Shown here piece after piece: positions 1 through 8,381 of a stretch of 64,000 nt of DNA. Position numbers and translations under genes: made by a program. The stretch is from DATGUP01 sp035301265 (GTDB lineage: Bacteria; Bacillota; Bacilli; Bacillales; Amphibacillaceae). A model generated the notes under the pieces. That model worked only from the letters and a program-made list of their open reading frames with translations. It had not been told where the DNA came from and made no database searches. Where the stretch lies: assembly GCA_035301265.1 (NCBI GenBank), contig DATGUP010000007.1:62001-126000 (forward strand), given 5' to 3'. How positions within the stretch are numbered: the first letter of the stretch is position 1; every line of letters starts with the position of its first letter.

Positions 1-2
1 GA

Positions 3-620
3 GACGCTTACAACCATTTTTTGCGTAGAGCCAAAGAACGCCTGTCCCAAGAAGGATTGTTTATGTCTACCGCATTAGCACCAAAAACGAGCGCAACACA
101 AACCGGCACCCTATACGAAGCTCATGATTATGCAGCACACGGTGAATGGACTGATTTTGTTGTCTTGATGACGTATGAATGGGGCTACAGCGGATCACCG
201 CCCATGGCTGTCTCACCGATCGATCAAGTGCAGCAAGTCGTGGACTATGCCCTGACGGAAATACCGGCAGAAAAAATATTGCTTGGCCAAAACCTATACG
301 GCTACGACTGGACCTTGCCATATGAACCGGGAGGTGAGCCGGCACAAGCAATCAGCCCGCAGCGGGCCATCCGGATTGCACGGGAAGCGAACGTTGCCAT
401 TGAGTTCGACTCGACAGCACAAGCACCGTTTTTCACGTATTATGATACGGATGGAGTCGAGCATGAAGTGTGGTTTGAAGATGCCCGCTCCATCCAGGCA
501 AAATTCGATCTAATTAAAGAATTGGACCTCTTAGGCATCAGCTACTGGAAGCTGGGGCTTGCTTTCCCGCAAAACTGGCTGTTGTTGAGGGATAACTTTG
601 ATATTAAGAAAAAATCGTGA
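3..620 (+). CDS. Spore cortex glycosidase, GH18 family (YaaH/SleL-like), 3' part only
   Basis: The 5' end lies outside the window; the frame is open from the first complete codon at position 3. The visible 205 residues match the C-terminal half of a glycoside hydrolase 18 barrel: STALAPKTSA, the DFVVLMTYEWGY strand, the LYGYDWTLPY segment and the final GISYWKLG..FPQNW block are typical of YaaH/SleL-type spore proteins, which carry N-terminal LysM repeats and cut muropeptide fragments of the spore cortex during germination. The catalytic DxxDxDxE segment and any LysM repeats would be upstream and cannot be seen. In B. subtilis yaaH sits beside dgk/dck, so the context agrees. Family assignment is firm; whether the enzyme is SleL itself or another cortex hydrolase cannot be settled from this fragment. 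Confidence 0.85.
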   Translation, partial: DAYNHFLRRAKERLSQEGLFMSTALAPKTSATQTGTLYEAHDYAAHGEWTDFVVLMTYEWGYSGSPPMAVSPIDQVQQVVDYALTEIPAEKILLGQNLYGYDWTLPYEPGGEPAQAISPQRAIRIAREANVAIEFDSTAQAPFFTYYDTDGVEHEVWFEDARSIQAKFDLIKELDLLGISYWKLGLAFPQNWLLLRDNFDIKKKS

Positions 621-630
621 CAAAGGAGCA

Positions 631-661
631 GTCCCTCAGTTCTTTTCGGATACTGAGGGAC
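631..661. terminator. Rho-independent terminator between convergent genes
   Basis: A perfect 9-bp stem GTCCCTCAG / CTGAGGGAC with a 13-nt loop starts 11 bases after the glycosidase stop and is followed by TTGTTAT. The convergent LysR gene ends at 694, so it may serve both strands. Confidence 0.75.
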
Positions 662-693
662 TTGTTATAGCCAATGAAAGGGATAAAAGTATA

Positions 694-1572
694 CTAAAAT
701 TCCAGTGGATAAGCCGGTTCATCTTTCGTCTCTTCAATCGTTGCAATAAACTTTTCCAGTGTAGACGTTAAATAAGCATCTCTGCGGCGAATAAACACCG
801 TGTTAATTTTACTATATGCTTCAGGTAAATAGTGGCATTGGATGAGCCCTTTTTCTTCTAAATGAGACACGGCTGATTGAGGTACAAACGTAATACCAAG
901 CCCCATGATAACGCTTCTTATTATCGTCTCCAGTGTCCCGAATTCCATCACTTTTGGCGGTGTGATGTCATGATCCTGATACCATGCTTGAAGTCTCTTC
1001 CTGTAGCCGCATCCCTCGCTAAAACATAAGAGCGGCTCATGTTTTAATTGTTCAAAGGATTGTTTCGTCTTATCCGATATGACAACAAGCTCCTCTTGAA
1101 ACACATTATGAGCAACAAGATCGGGATGCAGATCGGTTTCTGTTACGAAAGCACCATCCAGACGGTGGTTTAATACATCGTTTTGCAACTGTTCGGTCAC
1201 ACCTGTAAAGAGGGATAAATCGACGTGTTTATATTGTTTGTTATAAGAAGACAAAATGGCTGGCAATTGAATGACGGTTTCAACAGAGCCAATATCCAGC
1301 TTGCCTGCCGGTTCTGTTTTACTTTGCACGACTTTTGTCATTTCCTTGGCGAGCCGTAAGATTTTCTCACTGTAGACGAGCAACTTTTTTCCTTCAGGCG
1401 TTAATGTCATCCCGCGATTATAACGATTGAATAAAGGTGTATTCAATTCCGTCTCCAACTTTTGCACTCTAGAGGTCACATTGGATTGCACATAGTTTAA
1501 GGTTTTGGCTGCTTCCGTAATCGTACCTTTGTGTGCAACCGTCTGAAAGATTTCCAAGTCTTTAAACTCCAT
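694..1572 (-). CDS. LysR-family transcriptional regulator (CzcR/YofA-like)
   Basis: A 292-residue LysR-type regulator. Residues 1-60 form the winged helix-turn-helix (FQTVAHKGTITEAAKTLNYVQSNVTSRVQKLE), followed by the linker helix and a periplasmic-binding-like effector domain to the C terminus. The segments GSVETVIQLPAILSSY and GLGITFVPQSAV recall the CzcR/YofA/YwbI group of Bacillus regulators. It is transcribed away from a DMT exporter gene (1711-2691), and the shared 138-bp gap holds a perfect inverted repeat (1607-1627), so the exporter is the likely target (inference). The ligand is unknown. The start ATG has a short GGGGGA-type ribosome site. Confidence 0.85.
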   Translation of the reverse strand: MEFKDLEIFQTVAHKGTITEAAKTLNYVQSNVTSRVQKLETELNTPLFNRYNRGMTLTPEGKKLLVYSEKILRLAKEMTKVVQSKTEPAGKLDIGSVETVIQLPAILSSYNKQYKHVDLSLFTGVTEQLQNDVLNHRLDGAFVTETDLHPDLVAHNVFQEELVVISDKTKQSFEQLKHEPLLCFSEGCGYRKRLQAWYQDHDITPPKVMEFGTLETIIRSVIMGLGITFVPQSAVSHLEEKGLIQCHYLPEAYSKINTVFIRRRDAYLTSTLEKFIATIEETKDEPAYPLEF

Positions 1573-1606
1573 TTTTCCCCCTCATTTCATACAGTGCTTG
1601 TTTTAT

Positions 1607-1627
1607 GATATCACAAAAAGTGATATC
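1607..1627. promoter_or_regulatory. Inverted repeat, probable LysR operator
   Basis: GATATCAC-AAAAA-GTGATATC, a perfect 8-5-8 palindrome, lies between the divergent regulator and exporter. LysR-type proteins usually bind T-N11-A dyads of this kind. A TATAAT hexamer at 1635-1640 faces the exporter with no good -35, which would fit an activator-dependent promoter. Assignment to this regulator is inference. Confidence 0.55.
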
Positions 1628-1710
1628 TATCATCTATAATGTTCATTTTAAGAGATATCGAACCTATGGTTTAATGACATATGGAAGATTCTTGCTGGAG
1701 ATGAGGCATC

Positions 1711-2691
1711 ATGAGAAAAAACAGCGTCTTATTCGGCGCCCTGTTATGTTTCATATCTGCCGTTTCCTGGGGCGCTATGTTTCCAGTCGCCAACCACGCA
1801 TTCCGCCACCAACTCGATCCATTTTATTTTACGCTATTTCGCTATGGTTCGGTTACGATTATTTTAATCGTGTGGCTCTTATGGAAGGAAGGCAGACAAG
1901 CTTTTCATTTTGAAGGAAAAGGCTGGCGGCTCTGGTTTTTCGGGACGATGGGCTTTACCGTTTACAATGTGCTCATTTTCTGGGGACAAGATTTATTGGG
2001 TGATCCGGGAACAATGGTCGCATCCATTATGGAATCGTTAATGCCGATGATTTCCATCATCATCGCCTGGATGATCAGCAAACAACGGCCGAAAGGATTT
2101 ACGTTATTTTGTGTATTATTAGGATTCGTTGGTGCATTGCTTGTTGTCACAAAAGGCGATTTGACTACCTTTTTCACCGCGGTAAAAGACATGGTTCCGT
2201 CTCTTATCATTTTTATCTCAGTTATAGGTTGGGTCTTGTACACAAAAGGGGGAAACGTCTTTAGCAAGGATGGATGGTCCGCATTGCGCTATTCTACACT
2301 GAGTTGCTTACTCGGAACGGCAACAGCAGCTTTTCTTATTTTCGGTGTGACGCTTTCTGGCTATATTTCCTTTCCAACTATCGATACGATTATCACGACA
2401 AGTCCCAACATCGCTTTTATGATTATCTTTCCAGGCGTGATTGCCCTTGTCGGATGGAATTATGGCGTCAGTGTCATCACCCCGTTAAACGGGCTGTTAT
2501 TTCTTAACCTTGTCCCTGTGACAACATTGACGATTCAGATGGTTCAAGGCGCAAAGATTACCGTTTCCGATGTGATCGGAACCATTTTTATTGTCGCATC
2601 CTTAATCTCCAACAATATGTTCCTCAGGATGCAGCAAAGAAAAACAGAAGCGAAGGATAACGGTAACAAATTGCAGGAAGGTGTATCTTAA
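1711..2691 (+). CDS. DMT-superfamily (EamA) transporter
   Basis: A 326-residue very hydrophobic protein with about ten membrane helices arranged as two EamA repeats (roughly residues 8-138 and 158-305). Features typical of the family include the N-terminal AVSWGAMFPVANHAF helix with conserved small residues, and a second-repeat ending LVPVTTLTIQMVQGAKI. EamA proteins export or import small metabolites across the cytoplasmic membrane; the substrate cannot be inferred from sequence alone. It is divergent from a LysR regulator, an arrangement common for inducible exporters. A GGAGATGAGG ribosome site precedes the ATG. The C-terminal tail (about 20 residues) is hydrophilic and probably cytoplasmic. 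Confidence 0.85.
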   Translation: MRKNSVLFGALLCFISAVSWGAMFPVANHAFRHQLDPFYFTLFRYGSVTIILIVWLLWKEGRQAFHFEGKGWRLWFFGTMGFTVYNVLIFWGQDLLGDPGTMVASIMESLMPMISIIIAWMISKQRPKGFTLFCVLLGFVGALLVVTKGDLTTFFTAVKDMVPSLIIFISVIGWVLYTKGGNVFSKDGWSALRYSTLSCLLGTATAAFLIFGVTLSGYISFPTIDTIITTSPNIAFMIIFPGVIALVGWNYGVSVITPLNGLLFLNLVPVTTLTIQMVQGAKITVSDVIGTIFIVASLISNNMFLRMQQRKTEAKDNGNKLQEGVS

Positions 2692-2750
2692 TTCAGAAAA
2701 CAGAATACGAATCTTGCTCCCAAATGAGGATAAAACGGGGGGCTTCCTTA

Positions 2751-2788
2751 AAAAAATCGGCATCCGCTTTATGCTAAAACGGATGCCG
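2751..2788 (-). terminator. Terminator of the PfpI gene (possibly bidirectional)
   Basis: Perfect 9-bp stem CGGCATCCG / CGGATGCCG (2758-2766 and 2780-2788). On the minus strand it is followed by a run of six T, immediately downstream of the PfpI gene stop. Confidence 0.75.
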
Positions 2789-2795
2789 CTTGCTT

Positions 2796-3311
2796 TTAAT
2801 TTAACAACTTTAGCGCTTCGCGGTTGAATGCCGGTATATCATCAGGCTGTCGGCTTGTGACAAGCTGATTATCACAAACAACGACCTCTTCATCCTTCAC
2901 ATCCGCACCGGCGTATTCCATGTCGACATGGATGGATCGATACCCGGTTGCTTTGCGTCCTTCCAGCGTCTTAGCCGTAATGAGAAGCTGCGGGCCGTGG
3001 CAAATGGCAAACACCGGCTTTTTTTCATCCATGAAATGTTTGGCAAACTTTACAAAACGCTCGTCTGCCCGCAAATGATCCGGAGAAAACCCACCCGGAA
3101 TGAATAACGCATCGAAATCAGCCGGATCCGCCTCACCAATCCCTTCGTCAATAGTGACGGTGACCTCTTCCTTCTTACCCGTAACTTGATTGCCCTTTTT
3201 CTCTCCAATCGTCACGACATCATGGCCAGCCTCTTGAAAAGCTTCGACTGGCTCGGTATATTCGACGTCTTCGAATAAATCGGTGATGACACAGGCAATT
3301 TTCTTACCCAT
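2796..3311 (-). CDS. DJ-1/PfpI family protein (YfkM-like, general stress type)
   Basis: A 171-residue single-domain class I glutamine-amidotransferase-like protein of the PfpI/YfkM branch. The nucleophile elbow FAICHGPQLL (Cys104, His105), the upstream FIPGGFSPD and the acidic residue near position 16 form the usual PfpI active site. Members have been reported as proteases or as glyoxalase/protein deglycase enzymes, so the exact reaction is uncertain. I chose ATG at 3311: an in-frame ATG seven codons upstream overlaps the AGGAGG ribosome site and cannot be the start. A possible SigA promoter (TTAACT-17 bp-TATATA, 3344-3372) lies upstream; GTTTAA followed 13 nt later by GGAAAA is only a weak resemblance to a SigB promoter. 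Confidence 0.85.
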   Translation of the reverse strand: MGKKIACVITDLFEDVEYTEPVEAFQEAGHDVVTIGEKKGNQVTGKKEEVTVTIDEGIGEADPADFDALFIPGGFSPDHLRADERFVKFAKHFMDEKKPVFAICHGPQLLITAKTLEGRKATGYRSIHVDMEYAGADVKDEEVVVCDNQLVTSRQPDDIPAFNREALKLLN

Positions 3312-3343
3312 GGTGTTATCTGCCTCCTTCAAAGATGCTTCAG

Positions 3344-3372
3344 TATATATTTTCCTAAATGTTAAAAGTTAA
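3344..3372 (-). promoter_or_regulatory. Possible promoter of the PfpI gene
   Basis: On the minus strand TTAACT and TATATA are separated by 17 bp, 30-60 bp before the start codon. Neither box is perfect. Confidence 0.35.
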
Positions 3373-3532
3373 ACAGACTTAATTTGAAGGAGATTTAACC
3401 GACTTATTCGCAATGTCCTTTCCAAAATAATCGTGACACCTTCTGACATGTTAAAAATGGTCCTTGTGAAAGCGAATGCAAGCTTTAGCGTGATTTAATC
3501 ATACCCAAAATACTGTCATACACTGTTTATAA

Positions 3533-3604
3533 CGCCCCCGGCAGGAATCGAACCTGCGCGCATAGCTTAGGAGGCTATTGCTCTATCCACTGAGCTACGG
3601 GGGC
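3533..3604 (-). tRNA. tRNA-Arg (anticodon CCT)
   Basis: The minus strand folds as a full cloverleaf: acceptor GCCCCCG/CGGGGGC, D arm GCTC..GAGC, anticodon stem ATAGC/GCTAT with loop CTCCTAA (anticodon CCT, reading AGG), T arm GCAGG-TTCGATT-CCTGC. The discriminator is G and the CCA end is not encoded (TTA follows), so CCA must be added by the nucleotidyltransferase. Confidence 0.95.
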
Positions 3605-3776
3605 AATGAATGAGCATAATTATTATATTAAAAAATCGGCTACTCGCCAAGTGTTTTTATACCATAACTTTCGTTTGAATGGATAAATCGACTTGCAGCA
3701 ACATTTTTCCACATGAAACATCTATCGCTAGTATGATAAAATGTAAACATTGTCGAAATGGATGGGAGGCAGCGCG

Positions 3777-4427
3777 ATGAAAAACGTTCCATTTATCGCC
3801 ATTGAGGGACCAATCGGCGTTGGCAAGACATCCCTTGCCCAAAAACTCGCCGATCGCTTTAATATACACCTCTTGAGAGAAATCGTCGAAGAAAATCCGT
3901 TCCTCGCTAAATTCTACGACAATATTGAAGAATGGAGTTTCCAGACGGAAATGTTTTTCCTATGCAATCGGTACAAGCAACTGGAAGACATTGAACAAAA
4001 GTACTTGAATAAACAAAAACCGGTTGTAGCCGATTACCATATAGCCAAAAACATGATTTTTGCTAAGCGTACGTTAACGGCGGATCAATTGAGGAAATAT
4101 GAACAGATTTACCAAATTTTAGTTGCCGATATGCCGGTTCCAAATATGCTGATCTACATCCATGCAAGTCTTGATACACTCATGGAGCGGATTCGCCAGC
4201 GCGGGCGCGACATTGAACAAAACATCGAACCCGCTTATTTGTCTCAGCTCGCGACAGATTACGCGCATTTCATGGACGAATTTGAAACGCAATATCCCGA
4301 CATTCCGCTGATCCGCATTGATGGTGATAAATGCGATTTTGTAAAGCGCCAAAAGGATCTTAATGACATTTGCAAAAATGTCGCAGCGTATTTACAGCCG
4401 CTACTAAAAGGGGATGATGCCCGATGA
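3777..4427 (+). CDS. dgk: Deoxyguanosine kinase
   Basis: A 216-residue deoxynucleoside kinase that phosphorylates deoxyguanosine (and purine deoxynucleosides) for nucleotide salvage in the cytoplasm. The P-loop GPIGVGKTS is at residues 11-19, followed by the family block EENPFLAKFYDNIEEWSFQTEMFFL and the lid region RIRQRGRDIE. The sequence matches the Bacillus Dgk branch, and the next gene, overlapping by four bases (ATGA), is the partner dCK/dAK. In B. subtilis the dgk and dck genes are likewise adjacent. The ATG at 3777 is preceded by GGGAGG at the right spacing; an upstream TTG in the same frame lacks a ribosome site. Specificity for dGuo is inferred from order and similarity. Confidence 0.9.
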   Translation: MKNVPFIAIEGPIGVGKTSLAQKLADRFNIHLLREIVEENPFLAKFYDNIEEWSFQTEMFFLCNRYKQLEDIEQKYLNKQKPVVADYHIAKNMIFAKRTLTADQLRKYEQIYQILVADMPVPNMLIYIHASLDTLMERIRQRGRDIEQNIEPAYLSQLATDYAHFMDEFETQYPDIPLIRIDGDKCDFVKRQKDLNDICKNVAAYLQPLLKGDDAR

Positions 4428-5095
4428 GTCGTAGAGAGAGATACCAAATCCCTAACGATAGTATCATTGCAGTTGCTGGAACCGTCGGCATCGGCAAATC
4501 GACGATGGCTCAAGCGCTAGCAGATAGGCTCAACTTCAAAACATCGTTGGAAAGAGTCGATTCCAACCCATATTTGGAAAAATTTTATGCCGATTTCGAG
4601 CGCTGGAGTTTCCATTTACAAATTTATTTTTTAGCCGAGCGGTTCAAAGAACAGAAAAAAATATTCGAATACGGCGGTGGATTTATTCAAGATCGCTCGA
4701 TTTATGAAGACACAGGCATTTTTGCCAAAATGCACGCCGATAACGGCACAATGTCCCAAACCGACTATGAAACGTATAAAAGTTTGTTTGAAGCGATGGT
4801 CATGACACCGTACTTTCCGCATCCTGATTTACTTATTTACCTAGAAGGATCATTGGATGATGTGCTTGAACGGATCTATGAACGCGGGCGACAAATGGAG
4901 ATTGACACACCCGTATCCTACTGGAAAGACATGTATCATCGCTACGAAGAATGGATTAACCATTTTAATGCTTGCCCGGTATTACGGCTAAACATCTCGG
5001 ATTACGATGTCGTCAATCATCCCGATACTATTGAGCCAATTTTAGCCAAAATCGGTCGGCATATCCAACAAGCAAGACGTTGGCAAAAGAAATAA
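4424..5095 (+). CDS. dck: Deoxyadenosine/deoxycytidine kinase
   Basis: A 223-residue kinase paralogous to its upstream neighbour. P-loop AGTVGIGKST at residues 18-27, ERVDSNPYLEKFYADFERWSFHLQIYFL block, the QDRSIYED motif (catalytic Arg and substrate contacts) near residue 88, and the lid RIYERGRQME. It phosphorylates deoxyadenosine and deoxycytidine in salvage. Its ATG overlaps the dgk stop (ATGA), so the two are translationally coupled and form one operon. The assignment as dck rather than dgk rests on order and on the DRS motif that is changed in the upstream paralogue (DYH). Confidence 0.9.
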   Translation: MSRRERYQIPNDSIIAVAGTVGIGKSTMAQALADRLNFKTSLERVDSNPYLEKFYADFERWSFHLQIYFLAERFKEQKKIFEYGGGFIQDRSIYEDTGIFAKMHADNGTMSQTDYETYKSLFEAMVMTPYFPHPDLLIYLEGSLDDVLERIYERGRQMEIDTPVSYWKDMYHRYEEWINHFNACPVLRLNISDYDVVNHPDTIEPILAKIGRHIQQARRWQKK

Positions 5096-5299
5096 CAGTG
5101 CGGCTGATTAACACGGAAGTTGCCGCCATGCTAATTTTTTCAGCCCAACGATCTAAAACCGGTCCGACTGAAAACGTACTTCAGCTAGCGGAAGTGTCGC
5201 TGAAGTATTTGCGGTCATACTTAACAAGCACAAACCCATGCGGTTGTACTTGTTTGCTCTAACGAACTTTTCTCTATTAAGAAAGCTTTGCCAGCTAAT

Positions 5300-5330
5300 A
5301 ATAAAAACCGCCACATCTTATGCAGCGGTT
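5300..5330 (-). terminator. Terminator downstream of tRNA-Ser
   Basis: On the minus strand AACCGC...GCGGTT is followed by TTTATT, about 40 bases past the tRNA-Ser 3' end. Between dck (ends 5095) and this point there is only a weak 8-bp inverted repeat (5178-5185/5199-5206) without a T run. Confidence 0.65.
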
Positions 5331-5368
5331 CTACCGTTTATCTCCAATTTTTATGCATGTGCTTGAAA

Positions 5369-5462
5369 TGGAGGAGGTAGAGGGATTTGAACCCCCGCGC
5401 GGGCTTGACCCGCCTCTCGGTTTTCAAGACCGATCCCTTCAGCCAGACTTGGGTATACCTCC
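5369..5462 (-). tRNA. tRNA-Ser (anticodon TGA)
   Basis: A class II cloverleaf on the minus strand: acceptor GGAGGTA/TACCTCC, anticodon stem-loop CGGTC-TTGAAAA-CCG (anticodon TGA, reads UCA), a long variable arm GGCGGGTC..GCCCGC, T arm GGGGG-TTCAAAT-CCCTC, and an encoded CCA. The T-loop reads TTCAAAT. It is the only long-variable-arm tRNA in the window. Confidence 0.95.
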
Positions 5463-5476
5463 TTGAGACAAGATAT

Positions 5477-5505
5477 AATATAACGCATATCGGTTTTTTT
5501 GTCAA
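5477..5505 (-). promoter_or_regulatory. SigA promoter of tRNA-Ser
   Basis: TTGACA and TATATT with exactly 17 bp between them on the minus strand, 15 bp before the tRNA 5' end. Confidence 0.8.
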
Positions 5506-5597
5506 TAATTCCAAAAAACAAACCAAAAACAAACTGAATAATGTTAGAATAGCCTATATACATTTAGGATATTGACAAATCTGAAGGAGGCTAAAAT

Positions 5598-6509
5598 TTG
5601 CATAAGTCGTTTCATCGACCAAAAACATTTGGTGAAATTCTCGATCATACTTTTCGCTTATGTAAAGACCGTTTTAAAGACTTCTTTCTCATCATGCTGA
5701 TCGTCATTGGACCGGTTTATTTATTGGAAGTTTTCTTGCAAATGATGACCGGGACGAGTTTTTTCCGTGATATGGGAACAAGCGGGCCGTTCTTGGATAA
5801 TATCGATTCGTTCATTGAAGAAAACGCCGATACAACGATTGAAAATGAACTGGGCACATTGGTGACAAACTTGATCGTTCTCATTCTCCTACCCATAGCA
5901 TATGCCGCCGTTTTATTGGCCTTTCATCGTCTGAAAAACAATGAAACGTTTTCAGCAGGAGAGGTGATTAAGCAAGCCTTCTCTAAATTCTGGTCCATTT
6001 TAGGCGCAAGTGTTATCTTTGGTTTAATCCTATTTGCACTTATTTTTGTTCCGATTTTTATCCTGACGATCTTGGTGATCATCAGTATTGCCACCACTCA
6101 TCCGGCGGTTGCCATCATCTTAGCGATCGTTTTATTTTTGGGTGTTCTGCTAGCTATTTTACCTCTTTCAACCCGCTGGAGCTTTTATCTCGGGGCTGTC
6201 GTATTCGAAAATAAAATTCCCGGTTTGGCGAGTAGCTGGCGTTTGAGTAGCGGACGAACATGGTGGCTTGTTGGTATTTTCATCGTTTTCAATTTGATTG
6301 CATGGATCATCGGCTCGATTATTGAAGGGGTTTTTAGTCTCGTTCTCGGCTACAGTGTGCTATTTGCGATTATTTCTGATATCGTTGCTCTATTTACATC
6401 GATGATAATCGCTGTTGGATATGCGGTCGTTTACTTTGATCTTAGAACGCGCAAGGAAGCCGATGATTTGCGGGCTATGATCGATGACTACAATTCACCG
6501 ACAAATTGA
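5598..6509 (+). CDS. Polytopic membrane protein, first gene of the MoxR/DUF58 cluster
   Basis: A 303-residue membrane protein with about six hydrophobic segments (near residues 28-50, 90-110, 135-160, 168-192, 225-245 and 255-280) and short charged ends. The pattern, including the N-terminal TFGEILDHTFRLCKDRFKDFF and C-terminal VYFDLRTRKEADDL, resembles the uncharacterised 'glycerophosphoryl diester phosphodiesterase membrane domain'-like proteins found beside MoxR/DUF58 clusters; no catalytic domain is present. It starts with TTG at 5598 behind a strong GAAGGAGG. The downstream gene follows after 25 bp in the same direction. Function is unknown; a role with the following cluster in the envelope is inference. 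Confidence 0.7.
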   Translation: MHKSFHRPKTFGEILDHTFRLCKDRFKDFFLIMLIVIGPVYLLEVFLQMMTGTSFFRDMGTSGPFLDNIDSFIEENADTTIENELGTLVTNLIVLILLPIAYAAVLLAFHRLKNNETFSAGEVIKQAFSKFWSILGASVIFGLILFALIFVPIFILTILVIISIATTHPAVAIILAIVLFLGVLLAILPLSTRWSFYLGAVVFENKIPGLASSWRLSSGRTWWLVGIFIVFNLIAWIIGSIIEGVFSLVLGYSVLFAIISDIVALFTSMIIAVGYAVVYFDLRTRKEADDLRAMIDDYNSPTN

Positions 6510-6534
6510 AAGCGTATGAAATGGGTGATAGGCT

Positions 6535-7161
6535 TTGACAAATGTTGATCATAAAGCACAGGATGACTTGCAGGACATTTTAAATCAACGCGAATATGAA
6601 ATTTATTACGAAGATAACCGCAGCCTCTTAGAAAAAGTTTGGGATGCTGTAGCCGATTGGTTTGGCGAACTGTTAGAAAAACTATTCCAATCCATGGACC
6701 CGGCCAACAGTTTATCGACATTCATGTTAACGATCCTCATTATCGGTGTAGGCATTCTCATTGGCATCGTCGTATTTCTAGTCATCAGAAAGAAAAAAAG
6801 AAGCCGTCAATTCCACAAGTTATCTCCACTTGCATCGACGAGCGAAAAAAACGGGTCCTTTAAAGATCATTTGCAGGAGGCAGAAAAACAGAGTGCTAGA
6901 AAACGTTATGCACTGGCAGCTCGACATATGTTTTTAGCGCTCTTATTGTATTTTCACGAAAAAGGATGGCTGGAGGCTCAAGATTGGAAAACAAACTGGG
7001 ACTATTTTGCTGAATTGGAAAGTAAAGACAAATCGCTTGCTGAGCGTTTTTTCCTTCTCGCCCTGACGTTTGATGAGGTTGTTTATGGGAAACGCATGCT
7101 AACAGAAGAAGAATACATGTCGTTTCGCAACGAAATCATTGTATGGCTGCGCTCAAAATAA
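6535..7161 (+). CDS. DUF4129-domain membrane protein
   Basis: A 208-residue protein with one membrane helix (about residues 60-84) and a C-terminal cytoplasmic domain of about 110 residues. The block AARHMFLALLLYFHEKGWLE...KTNWDYFAEL...YGKRMLTEEEY is the DUF4129 signature. Such proteins accompany MoxR ATPases and DUF58 proteins in many bacteria, and are sometimes fused to transglutaminase-like domains, which is not the case here. The start is TTG at 6535 preceded by GGGTGAT. It is the second gene in a same-strand run and its specific role is not known. Confidence 0.75.
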   Translation: MTNVDHKAQDDLQDILNQREYEIYYEDNRSLLEKVWDAVADWFGELLEKLFQSMDPANSLSTFMLTILIIGVGILIGIVVFLVIRKKKRSRQFHKLSPLASTSEKNGSFKDHLQEAEKQSARKRYALAARHMFLALLLYFHEKGWLEAQDWKTNWDYFAELESKDKSLAERFFLLALTFDEVVYGKRMLTEEEYMSFRNEIIVWLRSK

Positions 7162-7205
7162 TGAAGTAAAAAACAAGAAAGCTAAGGGAGGGAGGTAAAA
7201 AAATA

Positions 7206-8381
7206 GTGCCACAATTATTCTCCAGTAAGAAGACGTGGATTTGGCTGGTCATTTTGCTGCTCATATTTGCCTTGATCAGTTATCTAGCCCGTTCGAATCA
7301 GCCGAAGGATTACCCTGATTATGTTACTGATTCGCCAGCACCTAATGGGGTGAAAGCTATTTATACATATTTAAAACAAAAAAGAGATCATGTTGATACA
7401 TGGGCACATAACCCTGACTGGCTATCGAAATATAGTGACGATAGGCTGCTCATCATGATCGAGCCGCGATTGCTGACAGATACAGCGGATATGCAAGCGT
7501 ATGAGACGTTTATGGAAAAAGGCGGCACGATTCTCCTTTTGCAAAACGATCCAGACGGTATGTTTGGTATTGAAGCCGAACCGGTCACCGAGGGGTTAAC
7601 CGATGACATTTTTATCACAGCCGATCGCGATGAACCATACGAGGCAGTCAAACAATCACTTGTTAGATTAAAAGCCGAAGCGGACGATAGCGTTTTATTT
7701 GAAGACGATGCAGGGGTAATTGCCTTGAAACGTTCCTTTGGCAATGGAAAACTCATTGTAGCAAATTCACCCGACTGGATCACTAATGGTATGCTGCTTG
7801 ATCACGATCATCTGTTGCTTATACTGACGTTGTTTGAGGAGGCGGATCTAAAAGAACAGCCAAACGTCTTCTTTGATGAATATGGCCACGGATCCGGCCA
7901 AGGACCGGCATTTATTACCGCGTATCCGAAATGGTTATTAGTGTTGGCGCTTCAAGCTACTTTGCTTGCAATCATTTGGCTATGGTCTAAAGGCAAACGC
8001 TTCGGTCCGATCGTTGTGCCTCGAGAAGAATCGGTCCGGTTTAGCGATGAACGCATCAACGCTTTGGCAGCTTGGTATTTAAAAGGACAAGGCTATAAGG
8101 ATGCACTAGCAATACAAGCGGATTATGTGAAATTATTGCTCCAGGAACGTTGGGGAATTCCTTATCATCGAACATGGCTTAATATTGCTCATGAGCTCGG
8201 CCAACGATGGCACATCGCAACCGAAGACATTCAAGAATTTTTAAAAGAGCTCACACGTGTTTTACAGAAAAAACATATCGGTCAACAAGAATTTTTAGTA
8301 TGGACAAAACGCATCGACCGATTACGGGAAGAGGTGGAAAAAGATGAGAGAGAGACTGATAACGTTGCTCGAAACGTATGA
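7206..8381 (+). CDS. DUF4350-domain membrane protein
   Basis: A 391-residue protein. An N-terminal membrane anchor (residues 11-27) precedes an extracytoplasmic domain with the DUF4350 pattern (APNGVKAIYTYLKQKRDHVDTW, then GGTILLLQNDP and GNGKLIVANSPDWITNGML). A second membrane helix lies near residues 243-260, and a cytoplasmic tail of about 130 residues is rich in charged residues. GTG start behind GGAGGGAGGT. The last 38 bases overlap the MoxR gene, which suggests translational coupling. The topology places a sensor-like domain outside and a tail inside next to the ATPase; that coupling is inference. Confidence 0.75.
   Translation: MPQLFSSKKTWIWLVILLLIFALISYLARSNQPKDYPDYVTDSPAPNGVKAIYTYLKQKRDHVDTWAHNPDWLSKYSDDRLLIMIEPRLLTDTADMQAYETFMEKGGTILLLQNDPDGMFGIEAEPVTEGLTDDIFITADRDEPYEAVKQSLVRLKAEADDSVLFEDDAGVIALKRSFGNGKLIVANSPDWITNGMLLDHDHLLLILTLFEEADLKEQPNVFFDEYGHGSGQGPAFITAYPKWLLVLALQATLLAIIWLWSKGKRFGPIVVPREESVRFSDERINALAAWYLKGQGYKDALAIQADYVKLLLQERWGIPYHRTWLNIAHELGQRWHIATEDIQEFLKELTRVLQKKHIGQQEFLVWTKRIDRLREEVEKDERETDNVARNV

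Noticed and set aside
5178..5206. ACTTCAGC/GCTGAAGT hairpin as terminator of dck
   Set aside because: The stem is good but no T run follows, so I left it out as a terminator.
5080..5262. Open frame of 60 codons after dck
   Set aside because: No ribosome site, no recognisable protein, and it starts inside dck; it covers a non-coding gap that ends in the tRNA-Ser terminator.
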